A stretch of DNA of 53,795 nucleotides from Bacillota bacterium (GCA_012735315.1 JAAYHS010000079.1:1-53795); one strand, 5' to 3'; shown: positions 41,197 through 50,197, counted from the first letter of the stretch. Notes: generated from the letters alone by a model not told the origin. Numbers and translations: made by a program.

Positions 41197-41224
41197 ATTA
41201 TATGAACCACCCAGACCACGTCAA
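41197..41224 (-). promoter_or_regulatory. Promoter of the M48 protease gene
   Basis: On the minus strand TTGACG (41224-41219), a 16-nt spacer and a perfect TATAAT (41202-41197) lie 133 nt before the start codon. Confidence 0.65.
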
Positions 41225-41225
41225 A

Positions 41226-41258
41226 GGCACGGAGAAAAATTCATCGCTTCTCCGTGCC
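41226..41258 (-). terminator. Hairpin after the gsp operon
   Basis: GGCACGGAGAA (41226-41236) pairs perfectly with TTCTCCGTGCC (41248-41258) around 11 nt, downstream of the gspC-like stop. On the minus strand only TTT follows, so termination may be partial. The flanking words resemble the 29.69-kb intergenic repeat. Confidence 0.5.
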
Positions 41259-41344
41259 TTCGTGTCTAACAATTTTAAACTTTCAATATCGCCTTAAAAA
41301 GCCGACGACGAGTTGCGGGAACAAACGCGGAACGGCGAGTTTTC

Positions 41345-41797
41345 CTATTCTTTCAAAAACACCTTTCCCGCGCCGCTTTCATTCCTTACCTCAATATAAT
41401 TGGCCCCAATCGTGATAATCGTCTCCCCTTCCACCGTCGAGCCGGGTTTTACGATCCAGGTCTCCTCGCTCGGATCGCCTTCCAATCCGACCACGGCCCT
41501 GCTCTCGCCGCCCTTCACGATGCCGTAAACCCGCAGCCGCGTGTGAAATATGTTCTCAACGACTTCCTGAACCGCCGTCGGGATTTTTTCAAAGAAAAGA
41601 CCGCCTTCCAGCAACCCTTGGTACCGGGAGAGTTCCCAATCCTGGGTTTTAATCTCAAAGTCGAACTTATTTAACGGGGCCGGCTTCGGCGTGGTCGGTT
41701 GATAATATGAAGCTTCCAATCTGGTGTAAACCGCCCAGCCGAAAACCAAAACCGAGATCGAATAAACAACCAGCCAAATCAATTGCGTTCGCTTCAT
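41345..41797 (-). CDS. gspC: Type II secretion GspC-like protein
   Basis: GspC connects the inner-membrane platform of type II secretion to the secretin. The 150-aa product has one N-terminal membrane helix (LIWLVVYSISVLVFGWAVY) and a homology-region domain (LRVYGIVKGGESRAVVGLEG, VKPGSTVEGETIITIGANYI). It lacks the PDZ or coiled-coil tail of proteobacterial GspC and could equally be called PilP-like. Its start overlaps gspM by 4 nt and it is the last gene of the operon. Confidence 0.78.
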   Translation of the reverse strand: MKRTQLIWLVVYSISVLVFGWAVYTRLEASYYQPTTPKPAPLNKFDFEIKTQDWELSRYQGLLEGGLFFEKIPTAVQEVVENIFHTRLRVYGIVKGGESRAVVGLEGDPSEETWIVKPGSTVEGETIITIGANYIEVRNESGAGKVFLKE

Positions 41798-42324
41798 TGT
41801 TCCGCCTTCTTTTCCACCAGCAACAATTGGAGGATTATCTGATACCTGATTTGCTTGGTTTTTTGATTGGTATGAAGTTGAAGCCGTTTCACATTCAACG
41901 CGAGCCGACTCGTAGCCGCCGTATGTAAAAATCTGGTCAGCGCAGCCGGTTCCGTGGTACCTTCCAAAGCGACCCCAATAATATCCTTCTCCAGTTGGAG
42001 CAGGTTTTTCTGTTCAACGGCCAATCCTATTTCTCCGGCTATATTCTCCACTTCCCTGAGAAGTTCGATCTTAGCCGCTTCCGGATCGGTCTCATCCAAA
42101 AAACGTTTTTGGGCCTTAGCCAGAGCTTCGCTGGCCGCTTTTTGCCGGGCGACGATATTCTGTTCCGAACGCAACAAACGACGGGTTTCTTCCACATCGG
42201 CGCGGTTAACCCCAATCGTGGTCGCGCGATCGATCTGGCTATAAATAAGATTAAAGATCAGCATCGCCAAGACGGCGACCCCAACTATCGACCACAGAAT
42301 TTTCTCCCGCTTAGTCAATTTCAT
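41794..42324 (-). CDS. gspM: Type II secretion GspM/PilO-like protein
   Basis: GspM is an inner-membrane platform subunit that binds GspL. The 176-aa product has an N-terminal membrane helix (ILWSIVGVAVLAMLIFNLIY), a coiled coil (about 40-85), and a ferredoxin-like periplasmic domain (VALEGTTEPAALTRFLHTAA, LNVKRLQLHTN, YQIILQLLLV). The PilO/GspM families share this layout; context decides for GspM. It overlaps gspL and gspC by 4 nt each. Confidence 0.8.
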   Translation of the reverse strand: MKLTKREKILWSIVGVAVLAMLIFNLIYSQIDRATTIGVNRADVEETRRLLRSEQNIVARQKAASEALAKAQKRFLDETDPEAAKIELLREVENIAGEIGLAVEQKNLLQLEKDIIGVALEGTTEPAALTRFLHTAATSRLALNVKRLQLHTNQKTKQIRYQIILQLLLVEKKAEQ

Positions 42325-43724
42325 GGCTTCTTCTCCCCGGGAAGAAACGTTCCTTCCAATTGAAACAGCTCCATCCCGCTTTTATCGGTGGTGATTGTTC
42401 CTTTCAGTTTTAAGGCGCTTAACTCCGGTGTTTGTCGCAATCTTTCCAGAAGGATTGAGACCGAAACGGTGGAACCGGATAAACTTTTCACAACTCCGTC
42501 TTCAATGATTAGATCGGTTATTTGAGTCCGCTCCGGCAGATTCGCTTCCAATACCCGCAAAAATTCCAACTCGAGTCCGCGACGGTTTAACCATTTTTCA
42601 AGGTTCTTCAACTGTCCCGCTTTTTGATTGGCGTCGATTTCAACATCGCGAAGCCGGGTCGCTTTCTCTCGCTGTTCGGCCAACCAAATAGAGTCCTTTT
42701 GATCTCTAATGACCCGAGCTTGAATTCCTAAAATCAAACCGCAGACCAACAACGCCCCGGCCAAGGCGGCTTTAATTGCAGTCATCATCTTCCGGCGTTT
42801 CCGTTCCTGCTGTAACTGCTCTCGTGTTTTAAAGCGCCAATCCTTCCGAAAAAGCCAGGTTTCATCCAAAGCCAAACCGATCAAAGGCGCCAATATGGGG
42901 GTATGATTGCCGGTAATTACTCCCGAAAGTCTGGTTTGGTCAGGTATTACCAACGGAATCCCCAGTATTCCCGTTAATTGACGTGACCACTCCATTTCCA
43001 GCCTGGCCTCGCCGAAAAGCCAAATACGCTCCGGTAACTGAAAATTGGTGGCAACCTGATACGAAGTTAAAGTAAGCCGCGCCTCCTCGGCGAATTCCGG
43101 AAGATGTTTGGAAGGGTTTTCTTTTAAATAATTCTTCCCCATCGGTAAGGCGCGCCGGAAAATGAGTTCCGTATCGGTAAGCGCCACTATTTCTGAACAA
43201 GTATTATTAACGCTTAAATAAATATCCGCTCCCGCGCCCTCAAAAAAATCAAAGTTAAAGGAGAGATAATTCTGAAGTCCGTGGAAATTGAGTCCGGACC
43301 ATTCAACGGTTAAACCGGCATTTTGAAATTGACTCAAATAAGACCCTAACTCGATCTCATTGATTAACGCCAATTTCACTAAAATGTGCTGTTCGGTTTG
43401 TTGAATATTAATAATTCGATAACAGGCTCCCGGTTCGGAACTTTCCATTTCCAACCGCACCGCGGCCTGTAACTGTTCATCCGAAAGAGCAGGCAGAGTC
43501 AGAGTTTTATATTTAACCAAATCTTGGGGCAAAAGCGCTATCACCTTGGTATGGCTAAAAAACTCCTTTTTCCAAATCCCTTTCAACCATCCTTCGGAAC
43601 ACCCCGATTCCGGGGGACTATAAACCGCATAACGGAGCAACTCGCCGCCAGTGTTATGCTGTTTTAATTCCACCGCTACAAAATACTCTTCTCCTAAATA
43701 AACGGCAATCGATGTTTTAGCCAT
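42321..43724 (-). CDS. gspL: Type II secretion GspL-like protein (PilM-PilN fusion)
   Basis: GspL links the cytoplasmic ATPase GspE to the membrane platform. The 467-aa product has an N-terminal actin-like domain (SIAVYLGEEYFVAVELKQHN, VIALLPQDLVKYKTLTLPAL, DIYLSVNNTCSEIVALTDTE), a membrane helix (TAIKAALAGALLVCGLILGI, about 310-330), a coiled coil and a periplasmic ferredoxin-like domain (LEANLPERTQITDLIIEDGV). In type IV pilus systems these parts are two genes, pilM and pilN; here they are one, the T2SS arrangement. It overlaps gspM and adjoins gspK. Confidence 0.88.
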   Translation of the reverse strand: MAKTSIAVYLGEEYFVAVELKQHNTGGELLRYAVYSPPESGCSEGWLKGIWKKEFFSHTKVIALLPQDLVKYKTLTLPALSDEQLQAAVRLEMESSEPGACYRIINIQQTEQHILVKLALINEIELGSYLSQFQNAGLTVEWSGLNFHGLQNYLSFNFDFFEGAGADIYLSVNNTCSEIVALTDTELIFRRALPMGKNYLKENPSKHLPEFAEEARLTLTSYQVATNFQLPERIWLFGEARLEMEWSRQLTGILGIPLVIPDQTRLSGVITGNHTPILAPLIGLALDETWLFRKDWRFKTREQLQQERKRRKMMTAIKAALAGALLVCGLILGIQARVIRDQKDSIWLAEQREKATRLRDVEIDANQKAGQLKNLEKWLNRRGLELEFLRVLEANLPERTQITDLIIEDGVVKSLSGSTVSVSILLERLRQTPELSALKLKGTITTDKSGMELFQLEGTFLPGEKKP

Positions 43725-44908
43725 TATTCCTCTTCCTCTTCTTCAGGAATACTCTGCGGTTCCGGGATCTCCGGGGCCTCGTCGTTAAGTAAAAAACACC
43801 ATAAAAGCGGCCTGATTTTCCATCTAACTAAAGCATCGCCCGGAATCCGTTCCTGAACCGTGTCCAAGTAAAAAGTATGTTTTCCCTTTACAAGCCAAAT
43901 TTGATAACGGACAATCGTAGTGACCGTGGTAAACAAATTTTGAACTCTGAAAGCGGTTTCAGGGGTATTATCCTTATTAAATAACGAATGCAACTCTTCG
44001 ATATTGGAATAGGGCTGTTCCATCCGGTATCTAATGATAATATCGGCCAAATTTTCGTTAAAACCGTATCTTCTGAGAATCAGTTTTAAACTGTCTCTCT
44101 CAATGAAATTAATATTAATGATCCCGTTCACATCGATTATCGGAAGAAGCTCCTCATACTTTTCCCAACTAACCGCGTTTAACTGTCTTAATTCGTCAAT
44201 ACTTTGAAAATACTTTTTCTCACTGGTAATTCGATAATCATTGACGTCGGAGACCATTCGTTCCACCCACATTCGGTCGAAGCCGGCGGATAACAATAAA
44301 TTCTCCAAATATCGATCATTCAAAAGATTGATATTGTATCTCCCAAATACCGTGCAATATGGCTCAACCTTTTGGTAAATCTCCTCGCCGTTTCGAACCG
44401 CCATAACCTCTCGTAATGTGGAAAGAAATCCGTTCCGCGGTTCATAGGGCTGAGTTAAGGTCATATAGTAGTCCCGCTCCGCTCCTTCGTCGTTTAACTC
44501 ATCATCAATGTCGATCCAATCCAACAGGGCATTCGCATCTTTGTCCTTTAAACCCAATCGATTCAGATCATCAAGATTCAAGATATTTAAATTCGGTTTA
44601 CTGCTTTCATCCTCTATTTTGATGGTGACCTCGTAACCTTCCCGCTCAAATTGGATGAATCCATCCCCAAACCATGGTTCATCCATGCTGTCATGAGCCG
44701 TTTCATCTTCGCGCAGCAAAATCAACCGCTCCTGTAAAATCTCTTCCATCAACTGCCTGACCCGGAGGTTCCGTTCCAAATTAACGACCGCCGCCCATTC
44801 GAGTTCGGAACGGTACAACAAAAAAGCCGCGATAACTCCCATCAACGCAAAAATCCAAACCGTTAAAATTAAAACCGAACCACGACAGTCCCGCATAACA
44901 GCCTTCAT
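43724..44908 (-). CDS. gspK: Type II secretion minor pseudopilin GspK
   Basis: GspK sits at the tip of the pseudopilus. The 394-aa product has a pilin-type N-terminal helix (GSVLILTVWIFALMGVIAAF) lacking the usual Glu5 pattern, as GspK does. A large domain follows with DDLNRLGLKDKDANALLDWI, NGFLSTLREVMAVRNGEEIY, and helix-hairpin-helix-like sequence RYGFNENLADIIIRYRMEQP, YSNIEELHSLF. Its acidic tail is low-complexity. Its ATG overlaps the gspJ stop. Confidence 0.9.
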   Translation of the reverse strand: MKAVMRDCRGSVLILTVWIFALMGVIAAFLLYRSELEWAAVVNLERNLRVRQLMEEILQERLILLREDETAHDSMDEPWFGDGFIQFEREGYEVTIKIEDESSKPNLNILNLDDLNRLGLKDKDANALLDWIDIDDELNDEGAERDYYMTLTQPYEPRNGFLSTLREVMAVRNGEEIYQKVEPYCTVFGRYNINLLNDRYLENLLLSAGFDRMWVERMVSDVNDYRITSEKKYFQSIDELRQLNAVSWEKYEELLPIIDVNGIININFIERDSLKLILRRYGFNENLADIIIRYRMEQPYSNIEELHSLFNKDNTPETAFRVQNLFTTVTTIVRYQIWLVKGKHTFYLDTVQERIPGDALVRWKIRPLLWCFLLNDEAPEIPEPQSIPEEEEEE

Positions 44909-45528
44909 TCCTCTTCCTCATCCCGCCGGGTCTTGATCGTAATAGTGAGCGGTCCCAGAGTATTCAGGTCGGTTTTGGCCGTAACCTTAATCAACGCCGG
45001 TAGTCCCGTCCTAGATGACGGTTTCCAGAATAATAACCAGTTCCTCCGCTTAGGTTCAAAATACTCGAAGCGCCATTCAGTGATCCCGGTAAGCAATTTC
45101 CGTTCAACCGGTTCGCCTCCCCAAAAGCCCACCGACCGCCATACCGTTTTTTCATACGCGTCGTAACGGTATTCGATCACTTTTAATCCGGAGCCGCTTT
45201 CGCTCCAAAATGTCAAACTTTGCTCCTCGCCTTGGAATGACTTTTCTCCCGGTAAAAACGGGCCGGAGAAAGTACCTTCAAGATCATTGGTCAGCGTCTG
45301 ATAGATCAATTTCATCTGATGCTGCCCGCGGTATGCCCTGTCGTTTCTGCTCCAAAGGCTAACCCCGTTATATAAAAACTGGGATAAAAATCCCAACAAT
45401 AAAACTGTTAAGGTCAAGGCGGCCAAGACTTCCGCCAAGGTCATCCCCGGTTCCGGGGCAAAAACCGCCGGCGATAATTTATTTTCCCGATTCTTTATAA
45501 CCAACCAGCGTTTTCTGAAATTTTTCAT
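44905..45528 (-). CDS. gspJ: Type II secretion minor pseudopilin GspJ
   Basis: GspJ is a tip pseudopilin. From ATG 45528 (GGAG eight bases upstream) the product is 207 aa, with a prepilin peptidase site G-M-T-L-A-E (PEPGMTLAEVLAALTLTVLL) after an unusually long basic leader of about 28 residues, then the GspJ domain (MKLIYQTLTNDLEGTFSGPF, LTFWSESGSGLKVIEYRYD, EWRFEYFEPKRRNWLLFW). Leaders are usually 6-15 residues. It lies between gspI and gspK with overlaps at both ends. Confidence 0.88.
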   Translation of the reverse strand: MKNFRKRWLVIKNRENKLSPAVFAPEPGMTLAEVLAALTLTVLLLGFLSQFLYNGVSLWSRNDRAYRGQHQMKLIYQTLTNDLEGTFSGPFLPGEKSFQGEEQSLTFWSESGSGLKVIEYRYDAYEKTVWRSVGFWGGEPVERKLLTGITEWRFEYFEPKRRNWLLFWKPSSRTGLPALIKVTAKTDLNTLGPLTITIKTRRDEEEE

Positions 45529-45970
45529 TGCCCCTACTCCATTCAACCGTCAACAAAATAGCGGTGAGCCCGTTCTCCAACTCCTCTTCCCTGGCGATCC
45601 AGCGGTATTTCCGGTACGGTTCGGGAAAATAGTCCGAATTGCCAAGCTCACTACCGTTTATAATCTCGGCAATTTTCCCGATGCCTAAAATTTGCGCCGT
45701 AACCCGTCCCTCAAGCAACCGCCGGGTATGAGCCGATTGCGCGAAAGAAGCCGCCAGAACCGCGCCGGATAAACCCGTTAACGTAAGCGCCATCAAAACC
45801 TCAAACAAAGTCATCCCCGATTGAAACTTGAATCTATCCTTAATTTGACCGGTAATGGCCGCCATTAGCGAAACGAAAGGAATCCCAAATCCACGTTTGC
45901 GTCTCCCGGCGACGGCGCTTGAGCGACGGCTCAGGTTTAAACCGGTAAATCCCGGATTATTTTTTCGCAT
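45479..45970 (-). CDS. gspI: Type II secretion minor pseudopilin GspI
   Basis: GspI nucleates the pseudopilus tip. The 163-aa product has the methylation/cleavage motif FQSGMTLFEVLMALTLTGLS after a long basic leader of about 50 residues (rich in R, K and hydrophobic stretches), and a short GspI-like domain (YRWIAREEELENGLTAILLT, VEWSRGNEKFQKTLVGY). An internal start could shorten the leader. It overlaps gspH by 14 nt and gspJ by 50 nt. Confidence 0.84.
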   Translation of the reverse strand: MRKNNPGFTGLNLSRRSSAVAGRRKRGFGIPFVSLMAAITGQIKDRFKFQSGMTLFEVLMALTLTGLSGAVLAASFAQSAHTRRLLEGRVTAQILGIGKIAEIINGSELGNSDYFPEPYRKYRWIAREEELENGLTAILLTVEWSRGNEKFQKTLVGYKESGK

Positions 45971-46568
45971 AATTCCAAATCACGCTTCCATCCTCTTTTA
46001 ATTCGAATTTGCCGGTATAACGCCTGGTGGCGCAGGTAAGCGAGGTTTCCGGATAGCTGCCGTCGCTCTTAAAAGTTAATTCAAAAAAAACAGCTTTCTC
46101 CGCTTCAAGAACTAAGGCATCTCCACCCTCCGCTCCGTTTTCATTATCCTCATTCTCACCATAGTTGTCGTATCCATCGTCCGCTTCGGATTGTTCAACA
46201 TCCGACACGGTTTCATTTGGCGCGGAAGGATCCGGCAGTTCCGCCTCAGCCGGCAAATCCCACCGGAAATCAAATCTGTCGAAAACCCGCTGAATCTCGA
46301 TTTCGCCAATTTCAAATCGATATCCGTTTTCCGTGAAAGCCGCCACTATCTCGGTTTTTCCGCAAATAGCTTCATCTCGCGCCATTTGAAAATCGGCCTG
46401 CATCAATCCGGCAATCTGATTGAGATAAACCTTCTCTTCTCCGCCTTGAAAACCTGGAAAAACCAACAAACCGACCGCTGCGATGAGAATCAACACCGCC
46501 AATACCTCGAACAGCGTATATCCAAACTGGGAACGGGGGTTAATTTTACCAATTCCCGATATCGGCAT
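45957..46568 (-). CDS. gspH: Type II secretion minor pseudopilin GspH
   Basis: GspH is a minor pseudopilin below the tip. ATG 46568 with AAGGA four bases upstream gives 203 aa. The cleavage region is FGYTLFEVLAVLILIAAVGL, followed by GspH domain sequence (LMQADFQMARDEAICGKTEI, NGYRFEIGEIEIQRVFD, YPETSLTCATRRYTGKF). A 50-residue acidic insert rich in D, E, N and G (about 110-155) is unusual and may bind calcium. The frame extends upstream to 46751 through the gspG gene and is rejected there. It overlaps gspG by 23 nt. Confidence 0.87.
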   Translation of the reverse strand: MPISGIGKINPRSQFGYTLFEVLAVLILIAAVGLLVFPGFQGGEEKVYLNQIAGLMQADFQMARDEAICGKTEIVAAFTENGYRFEIGEIEIQRVFDRFDFRWDLPAEAELPDPSAPNETVSDVEQSEADDGYDNYGENEDNENGAEGGDALVLEAEKAVFFELTFKSDGSYPETSLTCATRRYTGKFELKEDGSVIWNYAKK

Positions 46569-46983
46569 CGTTTCCTTCGCCGCCTTCTTTTTTATCACTG
46601 CCGTAACTAAAGAGATCGTAGCCCTCGGGGTTACGAACGCCGGGGCATATATAACGCAGTTCTTGACCCCAAGGGTCTTTGGGAACCTTTTTGTCATCAA
46701 GATACGGACCGTTCCAATTGTCGGGAATCGGAGGAACGGTCGGCTTTTCAATCAACGCCTTCAGCCCTTGTTCCGTGGTAGGATAACAGGAGTTGTCCAA
46801 ATAATAAGAATTAAGCACGCTTTTTAAAGATTGGATCTGGGCTTGCGCCGCTTTGACCTGGCCTTTTTGGACTTCTCTGATCACATTGGGCGCCACCAAC
46901 GTGAGCAAAGCCGCCAATAAGGTTAGCACTCCCAATACTTCCAACAATGTATAACCCCGTTCGGATCTTTTCCCCTGAATCAT
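46546..46983 (-). CDS. gspG: Type II secretion major pseudopilin GspG
   Basis: GspG is the major pseudopilin that forms the piston-like pseudopilus. The 145-aa product has the cleavage/methylation site ERGYTLLEVLGVLTLLAALL and the diagnostic C-terminal GspG block: YPTTEQGLKALIEKPT, WNGPYLDDKKVPKDPWGQEL and YDLFSYGSDKKEGGEGNDAD, including the calcium-binding loop. This distinguishes T2SS GspG from type IV pilin and anchors the whole locus as T2SS. It follows gspF. Confidence 0.96.
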   Translation of the reverse strand: MIQGKRSERGYTLLEVLGVLTLLAALLTLVAPNVIREVQKGQVKAAQAQIQSLKSVLNSYYLDNSCYPTTEQGLKALIEKPTVPPIPDNWNGPYLDDKKVPKDPWGQELRYICPGVRNPEGYDLFSYGSDKKEGGEGNDADIGNW

Positions 46984-47029
46984 GGTAAACCCTCCTCATC
47001 TAACTTTAACCTGGAAAACACTTCGGGCT

Positions 47030-48235
47030 TTATCCCATCGGGTCGATTTGGGAATTAAGATTAAAGATCGGCACCAAAATCGCGATTGCCAAGATACCGA
47101 TTACTCCAACCATAAATAAGATTAAAAACGGTTCGAATACCGCCAAAAAAACGCTGAGCGACTGGCGGACTTCACTCTCATAAGTGCCGGCAACCTGTTG
47201 CAACATTTCTTCCAAATTACCGCTTTCTTCGCCAACACCGAACATTTCCACTGCCAAAGCCGGGAAAATCGATTTATTGGACATGCTCGCCACTAAAGTG
47301 CTGCCTTGTCTTACCTCTTGGATCACTTCCTTAAGGACCCGATTTAACTCCGAGTTGCCGGAAACATTTCCGGCGATCGAAAACGCGGTAAGCAACGGAA
47401 CTCCGCTTCCGCATAGCATACTTAAGGATAAGCTCATCCGGGAAATCGCAATTTTGGTCAATACATTTCCCAATAAAGGCAGGGTGAGTTTAAGCCGGTC
47501 AAATTTTAAGCCGCCTTCTTCAGTCCGCGTCCATTTCCAGATCCAAAGCCCGCATCCAACGGCCAACAGCAAAAAAACCCACCAAAAATATTGTAAAGCC
47601 TTCCCCAAGAACATTACCATCCGGGTAATCAACGGCAATTCGTTGCCCAAGTCGGCGAAAATCGGTTCAAAGGTTGGAATGACCACAATCACATATAACA
47701 AAAGCACCCCTAAACTGGCGAAGCCCAAGATCGACGGATAAATAAGACTGCTGATGACGTAATTTCTTAAATTAAGCTCCTCTTCCAGATAGCGAATCAG
47801 CCGGTTTAAAACCTTCGGTAAAATCCCTCCGGCTTCGCCCGCTTTGATCATACTGACATAAAGCGGATTAAAGTAGCGCGGAAACTTCTCCAAAGCGGCG
47901 GTAAAAGAGTGTCCCTCATGCAATAAACGGAGTATTTGACTGATAATCTCGTTCATTTCCCGGCTAAACGACAACCGGCTAATGATCGCCAATGCTTTTT
48001 CCAATCCGACGCCCGCGTTTAACAAGCCGGCCAATTGCCGGGTAAATGTCAATCTTTCTTTTCTTGAAAACCGCTTTTTGAAGGGATTTAAACCGGAACC
48101 GGTCGCCGGTTTAATCTCCAAGGGAATTAAACCCTTGTTTTTAAGGATTGTCACCAACTGATCCCCGGATGCGGCCTCAAGTCTTCCCGTTTCAACCAAA
48201 CCGCTGGCATTGGCCGCCTTATAAATAAATTCCAA
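47030..48235 (-). CDS. gspF: Type II secretion inner-membrane protein GspF
   Basis: GspF is the platform protein that couples GspE to pseudopilus assembly. The 401-aa product has two T2SSF domains: KERLTFTRQLAGLLNAGVGL and SRMSLSLSMLCGSGVPLLTA. Membrane helices include ILGFASLGVLLLYVIVVIPT and the C-terminal VFEPFLILFMVGVIGILAIA. IKAGEAGGILPKVLNRL and GVGEESGNLEEMLQQVAGTY are the conserved repeats. Length is typical. It follows gspE by about 20 nt. Confidence 0.95.
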   Translation of the reverse strand: MEFIYKAANASGLVETGRLEAASGDQLVTILKNKGLIPLEIKPATGSGLNPFKKRFSRKERLTFTRQLAGLLNAGVGLEKALAIISRLSFSREMNEIISQILRLLHEGHSFTAALEKFPRYFNPLYVSMIKAGEAGGILPKVLNRLIRYLEEELNLRNYVISSLIYPSILGFASLGVLLLYVIVVIPTFEPIFADLGNELPLITRMVMFLGKALQYFWWVFLLLAVGCGLWIWKWTRTEEGGLKFDRLKLTLPLLGNVLTKIAISRMSLSLSMLCGSGVPLLTAFSIAGNVSGNSELNRVLKEVIQEVRQGSTLVASMSNKSIFPALAVEMFGVGEESGNLEEMLQQVAGTYESEVRQSLSVFLAVFEPFLILFMVGVIGILAIAILVPIFNLNSQIDPMG

Positions 48236-48253
48236 AGCTACCTCCGCTCAAGA

Positions 48254-49939
48254 TCATTGATTTGTTACCCGAATAACCTCGGATAAGGTAGTAATGCCTG
48301 CTCTTACTTTCGCTAGGCCGTCCTTCCTCAAGGTGATCATTCCCTGAGCGACGGCCGCTTCCCGGATCTTCCCGGCGTTGGCTTTTTCCATGATCAACCG
48401 CTCAATCTCATCGGTATTCACCAAGAGTTCAAAGAGGCCGATTTGACCCCGGTACCCGATAAAGTTGCATTTTTCGCAGCCGACTCCCTGTTTTAACCCG
48501 TTGATCTCTTCGTTAATGCCTAAAAGTTCAACCTCAATCGGAGTAGGCTGATAATTTTGAGAGCAATGGGGGCAAATCTGGCGGACCAACCGTTGGGCTA
48601 AAACCCCTCGGACGGTTGAGGCCACTAAAAACTCTTCAATCCCCATATCGATTAACCGGGTAAAAGCGCTCGGCGCGTCATTGGTATGCAAGGTGGCCAA
48701 AACCAAATGCCCGGTCAAAGCCGATTGAATGGCGACATCGGCGGTTTCGCGGTCCCGGATTTCACCCACCAGAATAATATCCGGATCATGCCGGACTATG
48801 GTCCGCAACCCCTGAGCAAAGGTGAAGTTCACTTTGGGGTTTACTTGCATTTGGTTGACGCCCTTCAGTTGGTACTCAACCGGGTCTTCGATGGTAATGA
48901 TCTTGCGGCCGGGCTCGTTCAACCTTTGCAACGCCGCGTATAACGTCGTTGTTTTTCCGCTGCCGGTCGGACCGGTGACTAAAATCATGCCGTGAGGTTT
49001 GGTAATTAGTTTGGAAAACTCCCGTAGATTTTCAGCGGAAAAGCCCAATTCTTCCAAACCCAGCAAGATGTTTTCCCGGTTCAAGATCCGCATCACAATC
49101 TCTTCGCCATACAAGGTCGGCGCCACCGCCACCCTCAGATCAAGGTCGCGTTGGTCGATCCGGACTTTAATCCGGCCGTCCTGAGGAACGCGCCGTTCGG
49201 TAATGTCCATTCCGGCCATTAATTTTATCCTGGAGGCCACCGCCGGGTATAAAGTTTTAGGTGGTGGATGAGTTTCCTGCAATACGCCGTCGATCCGGTA
49301 TCGAAGCCTAACCTCTCCTTCAAAAGGCTCCAGATGAATGTCGCTGGCCCCCGCCTTAACCGCTCCGCTGATGATGGTGTTCACCAAACGAATGATCGGC
49401 GCCTCATTGACCATCGATTCCGGAGCTATGGTCCTAACGTCGCTCTCAACCATACTCTCATACTGATTGAGATCGGTTTCATGAATATCTTCCAAAACCG
49501 CGGCCACCGATTCCAACGAAGAACCATAATACTTTTTTAAAGCTTCCGTGATCTGAGTCGTGGAGGCGACCGCGATTTTGATGCGATAATTTAATAATTC
49601 GCTTAGTTGATCGAACCATTCCAGTTTTAACGGCTCATCGGTCGCCAGAGTGAGCCGGTTTTCTTCCAGCTTAATCGGGATCGCCCGGTAGCGTTGAGCG
49701 TACTTGGGGTTTAGGAGTTTTAAAATCTCGGCGTCCGGATTAAGGTCCAACGGCAAACAATAAGGTAATCCCAATTGAGCGCTAATCGCTTGGGCCAGTT
49801 GTTCCTCATCGACAAATCCCGAATTTAAAAGCAGACTCTCCCAATCGGCGGCTTCCTGATTATGCCTTTCCAGAAGCGTTTCCAATTGATTATGGTCAAT
49901 AAACTCTTTGTCGTAACAAATTTCAGCAAGATTCTTCAT
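48254..49939 (-). CDS. gspE: Type II secretion ATPase GspE
   Basis: GspE is the cytoplasmic hexameric ATPase that drives pseudopilus assembly. The 561-aa product has the N1E domain (LAQAISAQLGLPYCLPLDLN), Walker A (VTGPTGSGKTTTLYAALQRL), the Asp box (RTIVRHDPDIILVGEIRD), Walker B/His box (GHLVLATLHTNDAPSAFTRL) and the tetracysteine zinc site (CPHCSQNY, CEKCNFIGYRGQIGLFELL). ATG 49939 aligns best with family N-termini (MKNLAEICYDKEFID); a TTG at 49981, close after GGGAGG, is an alternative that adds 14 residues. It is the first gene of the minus-strand gsp operon. Confidence 0.95.
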   Translation of the reverse strand: MKNLAEICYDKEFIDHNQLETLLERHNQEAADWESLLLNSGFVDEEQLAQAISAQLGLPYCLPLDLNPDAEILKLLNPKYAQRYRAIPIKLEENRLTLATDEPLKLEWFDQLSELLNYRIKIAVASTTQITEALKKYYGSSLESVAAVLEDIHETDLNQYESMVESDVRTIAPESMVNEAPIIRLVNTIISGAVKAGASDIHLEPFEGEVRLRYRIDGVLQETHPPPKTLYPAVASRIKLMAGMDITERRVPQDGRIKVRIDQRDLDLRVAVAPTLYGEEIVMRILNRENILLGLEELGFSAENLREFSKLITKPHGMILVTGPTGSGKTTTLYAALQRLNEPGRKIITIEDPVEYQLKGVNQMQVNPKVNFTFAQGLRTIVRHDPDIILVGEIRDRETADVAIQSALTGHLVLATLHTNDAPSAFTRLIDMGIEEFLVASTVRGVLAQRLVRQICPHCSQNYQPTPIEVELLGINEEINGLKQGVGCEKCNFIGYRGQIGLFELLVNTDEIERLIMEKANAGKIREAAVAQGMITLRKDGLAKVRAGITTLSEVIRVTNQ

Positions 49940-50168
49940 CAGATTACATCCATCCCGGGAGGCGTTTATTAAAGGGTTCAATCCTCCCAGCCTATTCAGA
50001 ATTCGTCAATTTTTCCTTTTTTCCTGCCTTTTATATAATCTCTTTGAAACTATCACCTTCGGAATTTTACAACGGAATTCCACTAGTTTCCATGCCTTTG
50101 ACCGTTTCCGTTACATCGTTGTAAAAGCGGTACTTACAAAAAAAATTTTTATAAATACAAATATCCAA

Positions 50169-50197
50169 TTGTCATCTTAGAAGGAATAAGATAAAAT
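50169..50197 (+). promoter_or_regulatory. Putative promoter of gspD
   Basis: TTGTCA (50169-50174), a 17-nt spacer and TAAAAT (50192-50197) lie in the 336-nt divergent region between gspE and gspD, leaving a leader of about 115 nt. That region contains no ORF. I saw no equally convincing promoter for gspE on the other strand. Confidence 0.5.

Noticed and set aside
46569-46751. Upstream extension of gspH through the gspG gene
   Set aside because: It lies in a shifted frame inside conserved gspG sequence, and ATG 46568 has its own ribosome site.
47184-47741. Plus-strand frame of 185 codons opposite gspF
   Set aside because: Antisense to well-conserved GspF domains, with Ser/Pro/Asn-rich composition typical of shadows.
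41345-49981. Locus considered as type IV pilus (pil) genes
   Set aside because: GspG calcium-loop block, GspK and a single-gene GspL favour type II secretion; no pilT or typical pilA seen.
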